Positions 32,801 to 40,896 of a stretch of 64,000 bases of DNA are shown here, in pieces. The position numbers and the translations under genes are program-made. The DNA is from Planctomycetaceae bacterium (GTDB lineage: Bacteria; Planctomycetota; Planctomycetia; Planctomycetales; Planctomycetaceae). The notes below the pieces were generated by a model. That model did not search any database. It was not told where the DNA came from and saw only the letters and a list, made by a program, of their open reading frames with translations. Numbering within the stretch: the first letter of the stretch is position 1; each line of letters opens with the position of its first letter. Location of the stretch: positions 1-64,000 of the forward strand of contig JAKFUF010000080.1 in assembly GCA_021732845.1 (NCBI GenBank). Direction: 5' to 3'.

Positions 32801-35800
32801 ACCGAGTTGCTCAAACGGATTGACGTGACTCATGACTGGACCGTAAAGGAGGCCGCCGCGCTGCTCGACGAAGTGACGGCGATCTATGCCAGCCTGCCGG
32901 AATGGGTGGAAGAGGAAGACCGGTTCACGATTGGTCGCGAAGTCCAGGCTGGGCGTCCCCTGCCGGCGGATTTGGAAAATGCGCCATGGGGCGAGGCCAA
33001 ACCGAATGGCCTGCGAACGGCGTGGCTGCTTGAGCCACGTGCGGAGCAATATGCCATCGGTGCCCGACTGAGGTCGCGGATTCTCATTCATAACTCGGGT
33101 AAGGAAACAATCTTCTTCGTGGCGAATTCGTTCAACCAGGCGGGAGGCGAGGCACGTGACGCGAAGGGCGCGGAGGTCAAAATGTCCGCCACCTACTGGA
33201 CAACGATCGGGCAGTTGATCGTCTTCCGGCTGGCCCCCGGCCAGTACTGCGAACTGACCGCACCAGGAATCTGCGTCGGGACCATGAACAATGACGACGA
33301 GGAGTGGTCGGATGTGCGCATCGGTGCCTGGATTGAGGCGCAGGCGGGACATGAAGTGACCTTCACACCCGAGCCCGTGTCGGTGAACGGCACGCGCGGT
33401 GGGGGTGAGGGCGACCCGAAGATGTGGCTCGGATTCATCAAGGAGCGGCTGAGCCTCGACACGCCGCTGCCAGCCGACGCCGCCGAACGCAAGCCGATTC
33501 TCGCGCGAGTGACGCTCGACCTGTTCGGCACGGTTCCGACCGCGGAGGAACTCGCGGCCTTCACGGCTGACGGAGCCACGGCGTTGGATGCGCTGGCGGA
33601 ACGGCTGGCCCAGCGGACCGGCACCACCCCCTTCACGGGTAGCTTGCAGGGTGGAGCGACCAAGTTTCGCGTGGTGGCCAATGATGCGGAGGCGGCGAGC
33701 AAGCCACGGGTCTGTGTCGGGCCGGGGAACCGCACGCTCGGCGGGAATGCGCGGCTCGTGATCGTGCAGAAGCCGGTGGGCGACCGCCGGGTGAACGAGG
33801 CGCACATCAAGTTTTCTCAGCCCGACCCGGAAGCCGCGCGGCCCCCCGAAGCGTATGCGATCAAGCTTCCCGATGGACACCTGACCTGGGCCATTGCGTG
33901 GGAACGGGGCTCCAAGGTGCTGTGGGTCGCGGAGAAAGGCCGTGTTCGCAGTTACCGCTTCGGTGTTCCGCATAAAGTGCTGGAGGCGCGCTTTGAGCCC
34001 GGCAGCATCATTGATGTGCCGGAGCAGTTCTACCCGATCGGTTGGCAGAGCGACAAAAGCACGCTGTGGCTCACTCAAAAAGGGATCCTCCACACCTACG
34101 ACTTCTCCTTCCCCGGGCAGCGGCGCGATTCGCGGTATGAGGCCGGAGCGCGGATTCAGATCCCCGAGGAATTTCGCCCAGGACAGGCTCCGAAGCCTGA
34201 CGAATCGAAAAAGGAGGGTGCCGAAGCGAAGCGCGTACTCCCACAACGGACGCATTTTTTCAACAAACAGCACTCAGCCGTCGGCGTGATGACCGGCAAC
34301 GAAGTGAAATTTGTCATCGCCTATGCGGGCTTCCTGTCCTCGGGCATGCAGAGTTGGGAACGCGGCGATCCCGCCGCTGGCTGGGGGTTCGACGGCTTCT
34401 TGTATCTCATCGACCAAGAGAAGACGCGCACGGCGGGCAAGAACGTGGACAAGCGGCGGTTCACCGTCAAATTCACCTCGGACGCTCCGGACACGTTGTT
34501 TCTCGATGGAAAGCCATACGACCTGACGCAGCCAGGGCGGGTGTTCGTCCTCTTCGACACCGGCGAACCACAGCGGAGCGAGCGAACATTGCCGTTGCAG
34601 GACCAGGGCGACCTCGTGGCGATCGGCAAGCTCATTGAAGTCGAACGCGATCAACGCTTCTCGCTGTCCCATGCCACGCAGGAATTCAACCAGGAGAACA
34701 ACCGGCTTGGCATCGGGCTCGATCAACCACCACTGACAGAGGACGAAGTTGTCGCGGCGATCAAGCAGAGCAAATGGGAGATCAAATCGAATCGGCTCAA
34801 CGAAAAGGAGATCGCCGCGTTCAAGACGGTGACTGAGACGCGTCTTCTGCCAGAAGGCTCCTATTTCCAGGCATGGACGAACGACCAGCACGAGACGCTG
34901 CTCGTCAAAAACTACTGGCTGGTCGAACTCTACGTGCCCGCGATGGGTCACGACGGATTCGTCGGCTTCGTGATTCGCCACACCAAGCTGGCGGACGAAA
35001 AGATTGATCCGAAGTTCATCGCGTGGGGCCGACCAGATGCCGATGGGTTGTCGCTTGGGATCTGTCTCACACCGCGGAAAACCCAGTACCAGGTCGGCGA
35101 GCGCGTCCGCTTGCGGCTGTTCGTGCGCAACGACAGCCAGAAGTTTGTCGAGACAACCTGGGCCAACACCACCCACCCGATGCCGGACGATTTCTCCGTC
35201 ACCGACGAAGCCGGCGCGAAGGTCGCCGTGCACATCGCCCACGACCAATGGCGACACCCGTGGCTCTCGGGCTACATCGAAGGCGGAATCGCGGCCGGAG
35301 ACATCCACGCCTTCAACGTCCCCTACGAAATCAGCATCGGTGGGGGGAAATCCGCCGAGGCCAATAAGTTGATTGGGCGCATCATTGAGGCCCGCGCGGG
35401 CCAGACATTGAACCTCAAGGTTCGCTCAGCCATTGGAAGCGAGCGCACGCCCGGCGCCAACGAGCTGGCCCCGGAATCGGGAAGCGTCGCGTTTCAGGTC
35501 GCACCGCGATCAGGCACGCCAGCGAACGACAATGCCGGCGTCCAGTCGGTTCCGCCTCGTTTGGAGTTCCGGATCGTGGCTCAACCCGCCGACGGCAAGG
35601 CTGGGCCACGCGCGCCGGCGGACTACCAAACGCGGGACTACCCCGGCAACTCGGTCATCGGGCGGATGGTGGCCAAAGACAAAGGCTTCATCTGGGTTGA
35701 AGCCGTTGGGTTCACCGACGAGCCGCTTCCCGAACAGCCCGTCGAGCGGCTGCGTGGCGGCAAGATCCGCGAGGTCTTGCTGGCCGACACGCCCGAACAT

Positions 35801-36085
35801 GTCCTGTCCTTCAACGGCAAGTGGTCCATTGTAGACTGCCGAGTCGTGCCCGATGAAAACGGCGGCGACCGCTTCCGCATCGAGGTCAAACTCAACGCGG
35901 CGGGCGGCGAGGCGCTGCGGAAACTCACAAAGTCACACCCTGGTCAGCCCTTGGCCATTGTTGTCGAAAACAGAGTCCTCACCGCCCCCGTGATCAACAG
36001 TGAGATCGGGCGGGACATCGCCATCACGGGAAGATTCACTCGCGAGCAGGCGGAGAAAATCGCGGCAGTGCTGCGGCCGCGCTGA
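29867..36085 (+). CDS. Giant BlaR1-like M56 metallopeptidase sensor with repeated extracytoplasmic modules and SecD-like C-terminus
   Basis: Predicted 2072 aa. Residues 1-390 form the M56 membrane domain: hydrophobic helices near 18-40, 50-72, 150-170 and 365-390, zinc motif HELAH at 253-257 and the acidic EREHCCDD near 290. The tail has no penicillin-binding domain. It contains four copies of a WG..xxGL-led beta module, starting near residues 406, 620, 1040 and 1718. A stretch near 1205 (VTLDLFGTVPTAEELAAF) recalls the helix of DUF1549 proteins. The last 180 residues resemble the SecD P1-head fold (IEVKLNAAGGEALRKLT, LAIVVENRVLTAPVINSEI). It probably senses an envelope signal through the tail and cleaves BlaI. 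The ligand is unknown. Frame is continuous and codon use uniform. Confidence 0.88.
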   Translation: MSSLLRTLEMSAIEALGWALLHFLWQGTLVAALTTGLLFAMRRASAGSRYLVLCGMLALMVACPVASWSWIAATLPATDRKVASRETPLAGTSPSPIVPRMVELDGAVSEPPRGEAMPQLRDQIEGERLGNPGRVAVANDARFQTALRMIEPALPWFVAAWLTGVSILSLRLLVGWRTVHRLRSVAVTPAAEAWQARMRDLAARLRVTRTVRLVESALVDVPTVIGWLRPMILVPASALTGLTPRELEAILAHELAHVRRHDYLVNLMQTVIETLLFYHPAVWWLSGRIREEREHCCDDLAVEACGSRLAFAQALTTMEELRSRDIRHRPAALALAADGGSLLARIRRLALGSAADARRSNWWGASLISLAFVAVLGVAAYIAAAAAADQPNQPNAETAIESKLDPEWGPVVNGLRMRVVPVLATMDENAIDVTQRVSKFESPNDVALAVEIENVSDEPVKLAGTRYGDNFGNAKGKSNSDRFGQYLFAIDYLSANDEPIERPEVSSVGGPRAVDGVLLETVEPKQKLRVLLRPARWMSVLSQRPLLGKQRAVARYLGISPSGKEPAPQHPVDEIVAPAVEFEVRGPGYRSTQAPLPGLGEEDVARNADGTDVDPGKFLVWGEVTNGLRAALEIVPEEGRQMLSHGTKPMLKLHVQNVGEQTVSLASLTRLPELLTTVTNDKSEAIPFQGHLSTGVTPAVRIVLKPRQTVTFDAGSLGLAVTKARAEAFERPTMRTLVAPSGKYSLQAVERFGLSFQMRDGNGQLFAPLERDWKGELKTGVATVNISNEIIDCEIVDAVTGQLISDTTTSFGFIKPKSENAPEERVGLMAWGPKGPGRIYFSIPDQIMQRPDREELEVQWGTGNHPDYENYAPAERIPLKQFFTVGPKAAREALSKIKLTPKAQAAKPVAAVDAKAEVNPKGEAEPLPKGEAAQTLFKTWKRGARINGNIPGGALGPLVRVMTNFVKHNPTHEAAPKFTELLKRIDVTHDWTVKEAAALLDEVTAIYASLPEWVEEEDRFTIGREVQAGRPLPADLENAPWGEAKPNGLRTAWLLEPRAEQYAIGARLRSRILIHNSGKETIFFVANSFNQAGGEARDAKGAEVKMSATYWTTIGQLIVFRLAPGQYCELTAPGICVGTMNNDDEEWSDVRIGAWIEAQAGHEVTFTPEPVSVNGTRGGGEGDPKMWLGFIKERLSLDTPLPADAAERKPILARVTLDLFGTVPTAEELAAFTADGATALDALAERLAQRTGTTPFTGSLQGGATKFRVVANDAEAASKPRVCVGPGNRTLGGNARLVIVQKPVGDRRVNEAHIKFSQPDPEAARPPEAYAIKLPDGHLTWAIAWERGSKVLWVAEKGRVRSYRFGVPHKVLEARFEPGSIIDVPEQFYPIGWQSDKSTLWLTQKGILHTYDFSFPGQRRDSRYEAGARIQIPEEFRPGQAPKPDESKKEGAEAKRVLPQRTHFFNKQHSAVGVMTGNEVKFVIAYAGFLSSGMQSWERGDPAAGWGFDGFLYLIDQEKTRTAGKNVDKRRFTVKFTSDAPDTLFLDGKPYDLTQPGRVFVLFDTGEPQRSERTLPLQDQGDLVAIGKLIEVERDQRFSLSHATQEFNQENNRLGIGLDQPPLTEDEVVAAIKQSKWEIKSNRLNEKEIAAFKTVTETRLLPEGSYFQAWTNDQHETLLVKNYWLVELYVPAMGHDGFVGFVIRHTKLADEKIDPKFIAWGRPDADGLSLGICLTPRKTQYQVGERVRLRLFVRNDSQKFVETTWANTTHPMPDDFSVTDEAGAKVAVHIAHDQWRHPWLSGYIEGGIAAGDIHAFNVPYEISIGGGKSAEANKLIGRIIEARAGQTLNLKVRSAIGSERTPGANELAPESGSVAFQVAPRSGTPANDNAGVQSVPPRLEFRIVAQPADGKAGPRAPADYQTRDYPGNSVIGRMVAKDKGFIWVEAVGFTDEPLPEQPVERLRGGKIREVLLADTPEHVLSFNGKWSIVDCRVVPDENGGDRFRIEVKLNAAGGEALRKLTKSHPGQPLAIVVENRVLTAPVINSEIGRDIAITGRFTREQAEKIAAVLRPR

Positions 36086-36177
36086 CCAAGCCAAACCGCC
36101 CGCAGACGCCTCGACTGACAGAGTTTTGAGGAACTTGCCGGTCAAACGGCCGACGGCTACGATCACGCCGTGTGCTC

Positions 36178-37356
36178 ATGACGGTTCGACCGCATGATTC
36201 CTCTTCCCTCCCACTCGATCGGTGGACCGTGACCAGCCTGCAGTATGCCCAGGAGCTTGTGCGGTTCGAGTCGACCAGCGTGCTTTCAAACGTCGCGGTG
36301 ACGGACCACGTTGAGTCTGTGCTGCGAAGCCTGGGCTTCGACACGGAACGCGTCGACTACGACGACGAGCACGGAGTTCGCAAAGCAAACGTGATTGGCA
36401 AGAAGGGGCCGGGCACGGGCGGAATGGCCTATTTTGGCCACACCGACGTGGTTCCGGCCAAGCCGTGGTTATTTCCCGATCACGGTCCCTTCGTCCCAAC
36501 CATCAAGGAGGGCCGCCTTTACGGGCGGGGAAGCTGCGACATGAAAGGATCTGTCGCCTGCATGCTGGCCGCGGCCGCTGCAGTTTCCGCCGGCCAGTTG
36601 CGGAAACCGGTGTACATCACCTGCACGGCCGACGAGGAGATTGGTTTCGCGGGTGCGGAAAATGTCGCCAGACGGTCTCAGTTGTTTCGCGAGATGGTGG
36701 CGGGCCAGTCCCATGGAGTGATCGGCGAGCCAACCCTGCTGGAAGTGGTGCATGCCCACAAGGGCATCTACGGTTTTGTCGCCACCTCACGTGGAATCGC
36801 GGCACATTCGAGCAGCAAACGCGGGCGCAATGCCAATCTGGCGATGATTCCGTTCTTGGCCGAAATGAAGGCCATTCATGATGAGCTGGAAACCGAACTG
36901 TTCTGGCGGCATGGCGAGTTTGACCCGCCGACGATGTGCTGGAACATTGGCATCAATGATCACACCTCTGCCGTCAACATCACGGCGCCACAGAGTGTCT
37001 GCACGGTCTACTTCCGCCCCATGCCGGGGCAGGATGTCGAACCGCTGCTGCAGCGTGCCGAGGCTGCCGCCAAAAAGCACGGGTTGGACTTTGAAGTTCG
37101 CTGCCGCGGGCTGCCGGTTTACGTCGACCCAAACAGCGAGTTCGTTCAGGATGTGCTCAAGATTGCCGGTCAGCCCGCCGCCCGCACCGTCGCCTATGGC
37201 ACCGACGGCGGCATGTTCCATGAACTGTCGCAACTCGTGGTGCTGGGGCCAGGTTCGATCGCCCAGGCGCACACGCACGACGAATGGATCGACCTGTCAC
37301 AGCTTGAACAGGGCACCGCCCTGTATTCCCGCCTGATTGAGCATTGGTGCTTTTGA
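36178..37356 (+). CDS. M20-family metallopeptidase (ArgE/DapE-like)
   Basis: Predicted 392 aa. Metal-binding motifs appear in order: FGHTDVVP (first His), GRGSCDMKGS (bridging Asp), TADEEIGFAGAE (catalytic Glu pair), GEPT, and the C-terminal His in IAQAHTHDEWIDL. The dimerisation/lid domain lies between about 185 and 300. Family members hydrolyse N-acyl amino acids, including acetylornithine and succinyl-diaminopimelate. No biosynthetic neighbours fix the substrate. ATG 36178 follows two alternative in-frame starts (GTG 36172). It is on the same strand as the M56 sensor, 92 bp downstream, but probably a separate unit. Confidence 0.92.
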   Translation: MTVRPHDSSSLPLDRWTVTSLQYAQELVRFESTSVLSNVAVTDHVESVLRSLGFDTERVDYDDEHGVRKANVIGKKGPGTGGMAYFGHTDVVPAKPWLFPDHGPFVPTIKEGRLYGRGSCDMKGSVACMLAAAAAVSAGQLRKPVYITCTADEEIGFAGAENVARRSQLFREMVAGQSHGVIGEPTLLEVVHAHKGIYGFVATSRGIAAHSSSKRGRNANLAMIPFLAEMKAIHDELETELFWRHGEFDPPTMCWNIGINDHTSAVNITAPQSVCTVYFRPMPGQDVEPLLQRAEAAAKKHGLDFEVRCRGLPVYVDPNSEFVQDVLKIAGQPAARTVAYGTDGGMFHELSQLVVLGPGSIAQAHTHDEWIDLSQLEQGTALYSRLIEHWCF

Positions 37357-37508
37357 GTGGGCTTCCCTGTTGCTGGAGGAGCCGGCAAACCATGCGGCGC
37401 TGCCGTAGATGGTGCCACGCACAACATTCCCCTTGCAGCACACCACGAAATTGCACATAGTCCCCCCCCGAAACAGGATGTTCCGTTCGGCTTCAGGAGA
37501 GTCTGCCG

Positions 37509-38675
37509 ATGTTGCGTACATGGATGTTGTCATTGCTGGCTGTGTGCCTGCTGGGTGCGGACGCCCCCCCAACCGAACTGATGGTCGGGCAGATGGCCCC
37601 GAAGCTCGCGGTGCAGGAGTTCGTCAAAGGCGAACCTGTCGCGAAGTTTGAAAAGGGTGAGGTTTACGTCATCGAGTTCTGGGCCACATGGTGTGGTCCC
37701 TGCGTCCAGAGCATTCCCCTGCTGACGGAACTTCAGCACAAGTTCCCCAAGGTGAAGTTCATCGGCATCGACGTGCTGGAAAACGACCTCGACACCGTGC
37801 GTGAGTTCGTGGCCAAGCAGAAAACGAAGATGGATTACCGGGTCGCGATCGACAAGCCCGGCCCGATGGGCGAGGAAGTCCCCGGAAGCATGGCCAAAGG
37901 CTGGATTGAAGCCAGCTATCGTCAGGGCATTCCGGCCACCTTCGTCATTGATCAGACGGGCAAAGTCGCCTGGATCGGCCATCCGTTTGAACTCGAGAAG
38001 CCCCTGCAGCAGATCGTGAACGGAAAGTGGGATCTGGCCGCCGCCGCGAAGAGGCATGCGGAAGAGGTGATCCCCATTCGCGAAAAGACGATCCTCGAAC
38101 GCAAATTCGCCAAAGCACGCGAGAATGGTGGCACGCCAGCCGATCTGGTGCGTGTCCTGGACGCAAGTTTTGAACGCTATCCCCCTCTGCAAAGTGAGTA
38201 CGGTTCGCTCAAGATCATCCTGCTGATGGGTGACCCGGCCACCCGGCCCGATGCGGTTGAGTATGGCAAATACCTCATCACCGAAGTGCATCAAGAGAAC
38301 CTCGTGGGTCTGGCCGACATGGCGATCGCCATTCTCAATCAGGCTGACGGCACCCCCCGGAAAGTCCACCCGGAAATCGCCCGACTGGCCCTGCTGGCAG
38401 TGCAGACGGCCCAAAAGGTTCCCGGCGACCGTGAGCCTGAAGACAACGCCGGCCTCGCCGACCTGCTGGCGCAGTGCTACTACGCCCTCGGCGATTTTCC
38501 CAAGGCGGTCGCCACCCAGCGGCAGGCACTGAAGCTGGCGGAGAAGACCCATCTGGAAGACGACGAGGACATGCTTGCCCGCATGAAACGCTACGATCAG
38601 GCCGCCGCCGCGGCTCCCAAGGCGGCGGGAGTTCCCAAAGCCGCCGGGACCGCGAAACCGGCCACGCGTCGATAG
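37509..38675 (+). CDS. TlpA-like secreted thioredoxin with C-terminal helical repeat
   Basis: Predicted 388 aa. A signal peptide (LRTWMLSLLAVCLLGAD) leads to a TlpA/ResA-type thioredoxin domain with EFWATWCGPC (active site 61-65), the inserted helix typical of TlpA and the cis-Pro loop GIPATFVIDQ. The second half is alpha-helical and contains TPR-like sequence near 290-350 (LADLLAQCYYALGDFPKAV). An Ala/Pro-rich tail ends the protein. It is probably a periplasmic thiol-disulfide protein, anchored or soluble. ATG 37509 is preceded by AGGAGA 8 bp upstream. A strong hairpin follows the stop. Confidence 0.92.
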   Translation: MLRTWMLSLLAVCLLGADAPPTELMVGQMAPKLAVQEFVKGEPVAKFEKGEVYVIEFWATWCGPCVQSIPLLTELQHKFPKVKFIGIDVLENDLDTVREFVAKQKTKMDYRVAIDKPGPMGEEVPGSMAKGWIEASYRQGIPATFVIDQTGKVAWIGHPFELEKPLQQIVNGKWDLAAAAKRHAEEVIPIREKTILERKFAKARENGGTPADLVRVLDASFERYPPLQSEYGSLKIILLMGDPATRPDAVEYGKYLITEVHQENLVGLADMAIAILNQADGTPRKVHPEIARLALLAVQTAQKVPGDREPEDNAGLADLLAQCYYALGDFPKAVATQRQALKLAEKTHLEDDEDMLARMKRYDQAAAAAPKAAGVPKAAGTAKPATRR

Positions 38676-38700
38676 GCCGAATCTTCAGAATTTGACCACA

Positions 38701-38724
38701 GAGGCGCGGCGAAATCCGCGCCTC
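38701..38724 (+). terminator. Strong hairpin after the TlpA-like gene
   Basis: GAGGCGCGG pairs perfectly with CCGCGCCTC (9 bp) around the loop CGAAAT. Only a weak T-containing tail follows, so it may be a factor-dependent terminator or an mRNA-stabilising 3' hairpin. It lies 26 bp after the stop at 38675. Confidence 0.45.
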
Positions 38725-38900
38725 CGTGCATTTGGCCCGATTGAAGTTGTGCAACAGAAATCCACGACTGCACCGAAACGAAAGTTCGCGGGAGATGCTG
38801 CTTGACGACGGTCGCCACGCGCTTGAATAATCGCCAGATCTTGTCGGTGTTTGAGGCTTCGAAAGTCGCTCACGCCTGATCCCTCTCGAATCGCACCCCT

Positions 38901-40718
38901 ATGGACTACGAGCTTCTCAAACGGCGCGGTGCGTTGAATGACGGGCCATCCAATCTGGATGAAGCGGTGGCGGAGTGGGTCAGCGCGCCTGCTACCCCGA
39001 AAGAGCCATCGCTCTTGGCGGTCGACACCTTGAGCGGGGAGATTCCGAGCGAGTTGCTGGCTCGCATTCCAGAGTCCATTTGCCGCGAGAACCTCTGCTT
39101 CCCCATCGCCGCCAAGGACGACCGGCTGTACGTCGCCGCGATTGACGCCGACGACCTGGCGCTGAAGGACAAGTTGACGTTCGTCCTCGGTGCTGATGTG
39201 CGGCTGTTGGCGGCACCAGCGGAGAAGATCAAGGCGGCGATCAACCGCCACTATACTGATGACAGGCTGACATCCGTCGACTCGATGCTCTGCGAGTTCA
39301 CGGAGACTGCTGTCGATTTTTGCGAGACCGAATCCTCCGACTCAACCAGCGACTCGCTCCCGCGCCCGGTGCGACCTCCCCTGTTTGCAGCACCTAATGC
39401 CTCCGCGACCTCCCACGTCAAAAGACGGGCGATCGCCGCGTCTGCCGGTGTTGAACACCGCCTTCCATCGGAATCGAGGACCAGCATGTTCCATTACACG
39501 ATCCCCGAAGGCTGGCGCGTCTTGCGGACCCTGCCCAATGGGGCTCGTGAAGTCCTGATTGGCCCGCGCCGTGTGTTTCGCGGTTGGTCGGAATTCCTGG
39601 TGATGGCCCACCATGTGGCTCACCCCGGCGACTACCTGATCGTCCGCTTTCGCGATGGGCATCAGGAACACCGGATTGGTCCGGCCGAAGTCTGGGAAGA
39701 CCCGCGTATTCATGACCGGATCGAACGCGCTGAAGGGCTGCAGATCGACTCCAAGGAGGCGATTGTGGTCTATTCTCATACGGGAGCCACGGATCAGCAG
39801 CCGACCGCGACGAACCGCCGCATTGTCTACGGTCCAAACCTGTTTGTGCCCCAACCCGGCGAATGGCTGCACACCTTTTCTTGGCATGCCTCCAAAGGCG
39901 GGTCCAAGGGGGTCGAGAAAACCCCGAACGGTCTGGTCTTCCAAAAACTGTGGCTCATGCCCGACCAGATGTATCACGATGTCCACGATGTTCGCACATC
40001 CGATGACGCGGTGCTGACCATCCGGCTGATGATCTTCTTTGAACTCGTGAACATCGAATTGATGCTGGATGCGACGCACGACCCGATTGGCGATTTCGTC
40101 AACGCCGCGACCGCCGATGTCGTGGAGTTCACGGGTCGCTACGACTTTGAAGCGTTCAAGCACAACACCGAAAAACTGAACCAGATCGGTACGTATCAGC
40201 AGTTGGCCAGTCGTGCCAAGCAGATCGGCTACCACATCCACACCGTGGTCTACCGTGGATATGGTGCGGCCAGCTCACTCCAGCAGATGCACAATCAGGC
40301 GATCGAAGCCCGCACAAAACTCCAGTTGGACCGGGCCACCGAGCAGCAGGCGCAGGAACTGGAAAGCTACCGGCTGGAAAGCCAGTTGGCCCGCGCTGCC
40401 AAACGGCGTTCAGAACAGGCGAACGAAGTGGCGCACGATCTCGAACTCAACCACCTGCGGGCCAAGAACGAGCTGGAGATCAAGGAAACCCAGCAGGCGT
40501 TCGATCGCCACCAGCGGCTGGAGGACGCCAAGGCGCGTGACACCGTGGAGCGGATGTCCGCCGCACAGAAGCAGGCCCACCTGGCCTCACTGCGCGAGAT
40601 GGGGGTCGAGTTAACATCCTACCTCACGCAGAACCGGGCCGACCAAGTCTTCGAGTTCCGCGGCCAGGCCGCGCCGCATGTGCACCTGGATCCGCCGAAG
40701 CTGGCGAAAAAAGGGTAG
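38901..40718 (+). CDS. Fusion of GspE N-terminal-like domain and vault-shoulder/SPFH-like protein
   Basis: Predicted 605 aa. Residues 45-120 resemble the GspE/MshE N-terminal cyclic-nucleotide-like domain (IPESICRENLCFPIA, AINRHY). A Ser/Pro-rich linker (140-195) leads to a second part that begins MFHYTIPEGWRVL. This part has beta-repeat units with IGPRRV and IGPAEV, then RRIVYGPNLFVPQPGEWLH, PDQMYHDVHDVRTSD and FEAFKHNT. These match the order of the shoulder domain of eukaryotic major vault protein, an SPFH relative, followed by a long coiled helix (440-560). An internal ATG at 39486 with GAGGA 6 bp upstream could start a shorter vault-like protein. Function is unknown; particle formation is inference. 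Confidence 0.8.
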   Translation: MDYELLKRRGALNDGPSNLDEAVAEWVSAPATPKEPSLLAVDTLSGEIPSELLARIPESICRENLCFPIAAKDDRLYVAAIDADDLALKDKLTFVLGADVRLLAAPAEKIKAAINRHYTDDRLTSVDSMLCEFTETAVDFCETESSDSTSDSLPRPVRPPLFAAPNASATSHVKRRAIAASAGVEHRLPSESRTSMFHYTIPEGWRVLRTLPNGAREVLIGPRRVFRGWSEFLVMAHHVAHPGDYLIVRFRDGHQEHRIGPAEVWEDPRIHDRIERAEGLQIDSKEAIVVYSHTGATDQQPTATNRRIVYGPNLFVPQPGEWLHTFSWHASKGGSKGVEKTPNGLVFQKLWLMPDQMYHDVHDVRTSDDAVLTIRLMIFFELVNIELMLDATHDPIGDFVNAATADVVEFTGRYDFEAFKHNTEKLNQIGTYQQLASRAKQIGYHIHTVVYRGYGAASSLQQMHNQAIEARTKLQLDRATEQQAQELESYRLESQLARAAKRRSEQANEVAHDLELNHLRAKNELEIKETQQAFDRHQRLEDAKARDTVERMSAAQKQAHLASLREMGVELTSYLTQNRADQVFEFRGQAAPHVHLDPPKLAKKG

Positions 40719-40732
40719 CGAGCCACGGACTG

Positions 40733-40880
40733 GGACGGCCATCCTACGGGAGTTTGTAGAATGGCCTTCCTAGGCCGTTTGGTGGGCGGTTGACGTTCGC
40801 TGGGCAGAACATCTCGGATTGGCCAAATCGATTGGCGAATGGAGAATCAACCGTCCATCGGGACGGCCTCGGAAGGCCAT
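40733..40880. repeat. GGCCTTCC/GGAAGGCC inverted repeat element
   Basis: ATGGCCTTCCTAGGCCGT (40761-40778) is complementary, with one mismatch, to ACGGCCTCGGAAGGCCAT (40863-40880). GACGGCCATCCTACGG at 40734-40749 repeats part of the right end (CGGAAGGCCATCCTACGG at 40870-40887). The 80-bp interior is unremarkable. It lies between the vault-like gene and the end of the convergent PAP2-GT2 gene. Confidence 0.7.
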
Positions 40881-40896
40881 CCTACGGTGTGGGCGA

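Noticed and set aside
32318-34273. 651-codon minus-strand frame
   Set aside because: Antisense to the M56 sensor gene, which has a continuous reading frame with recognisable domains.
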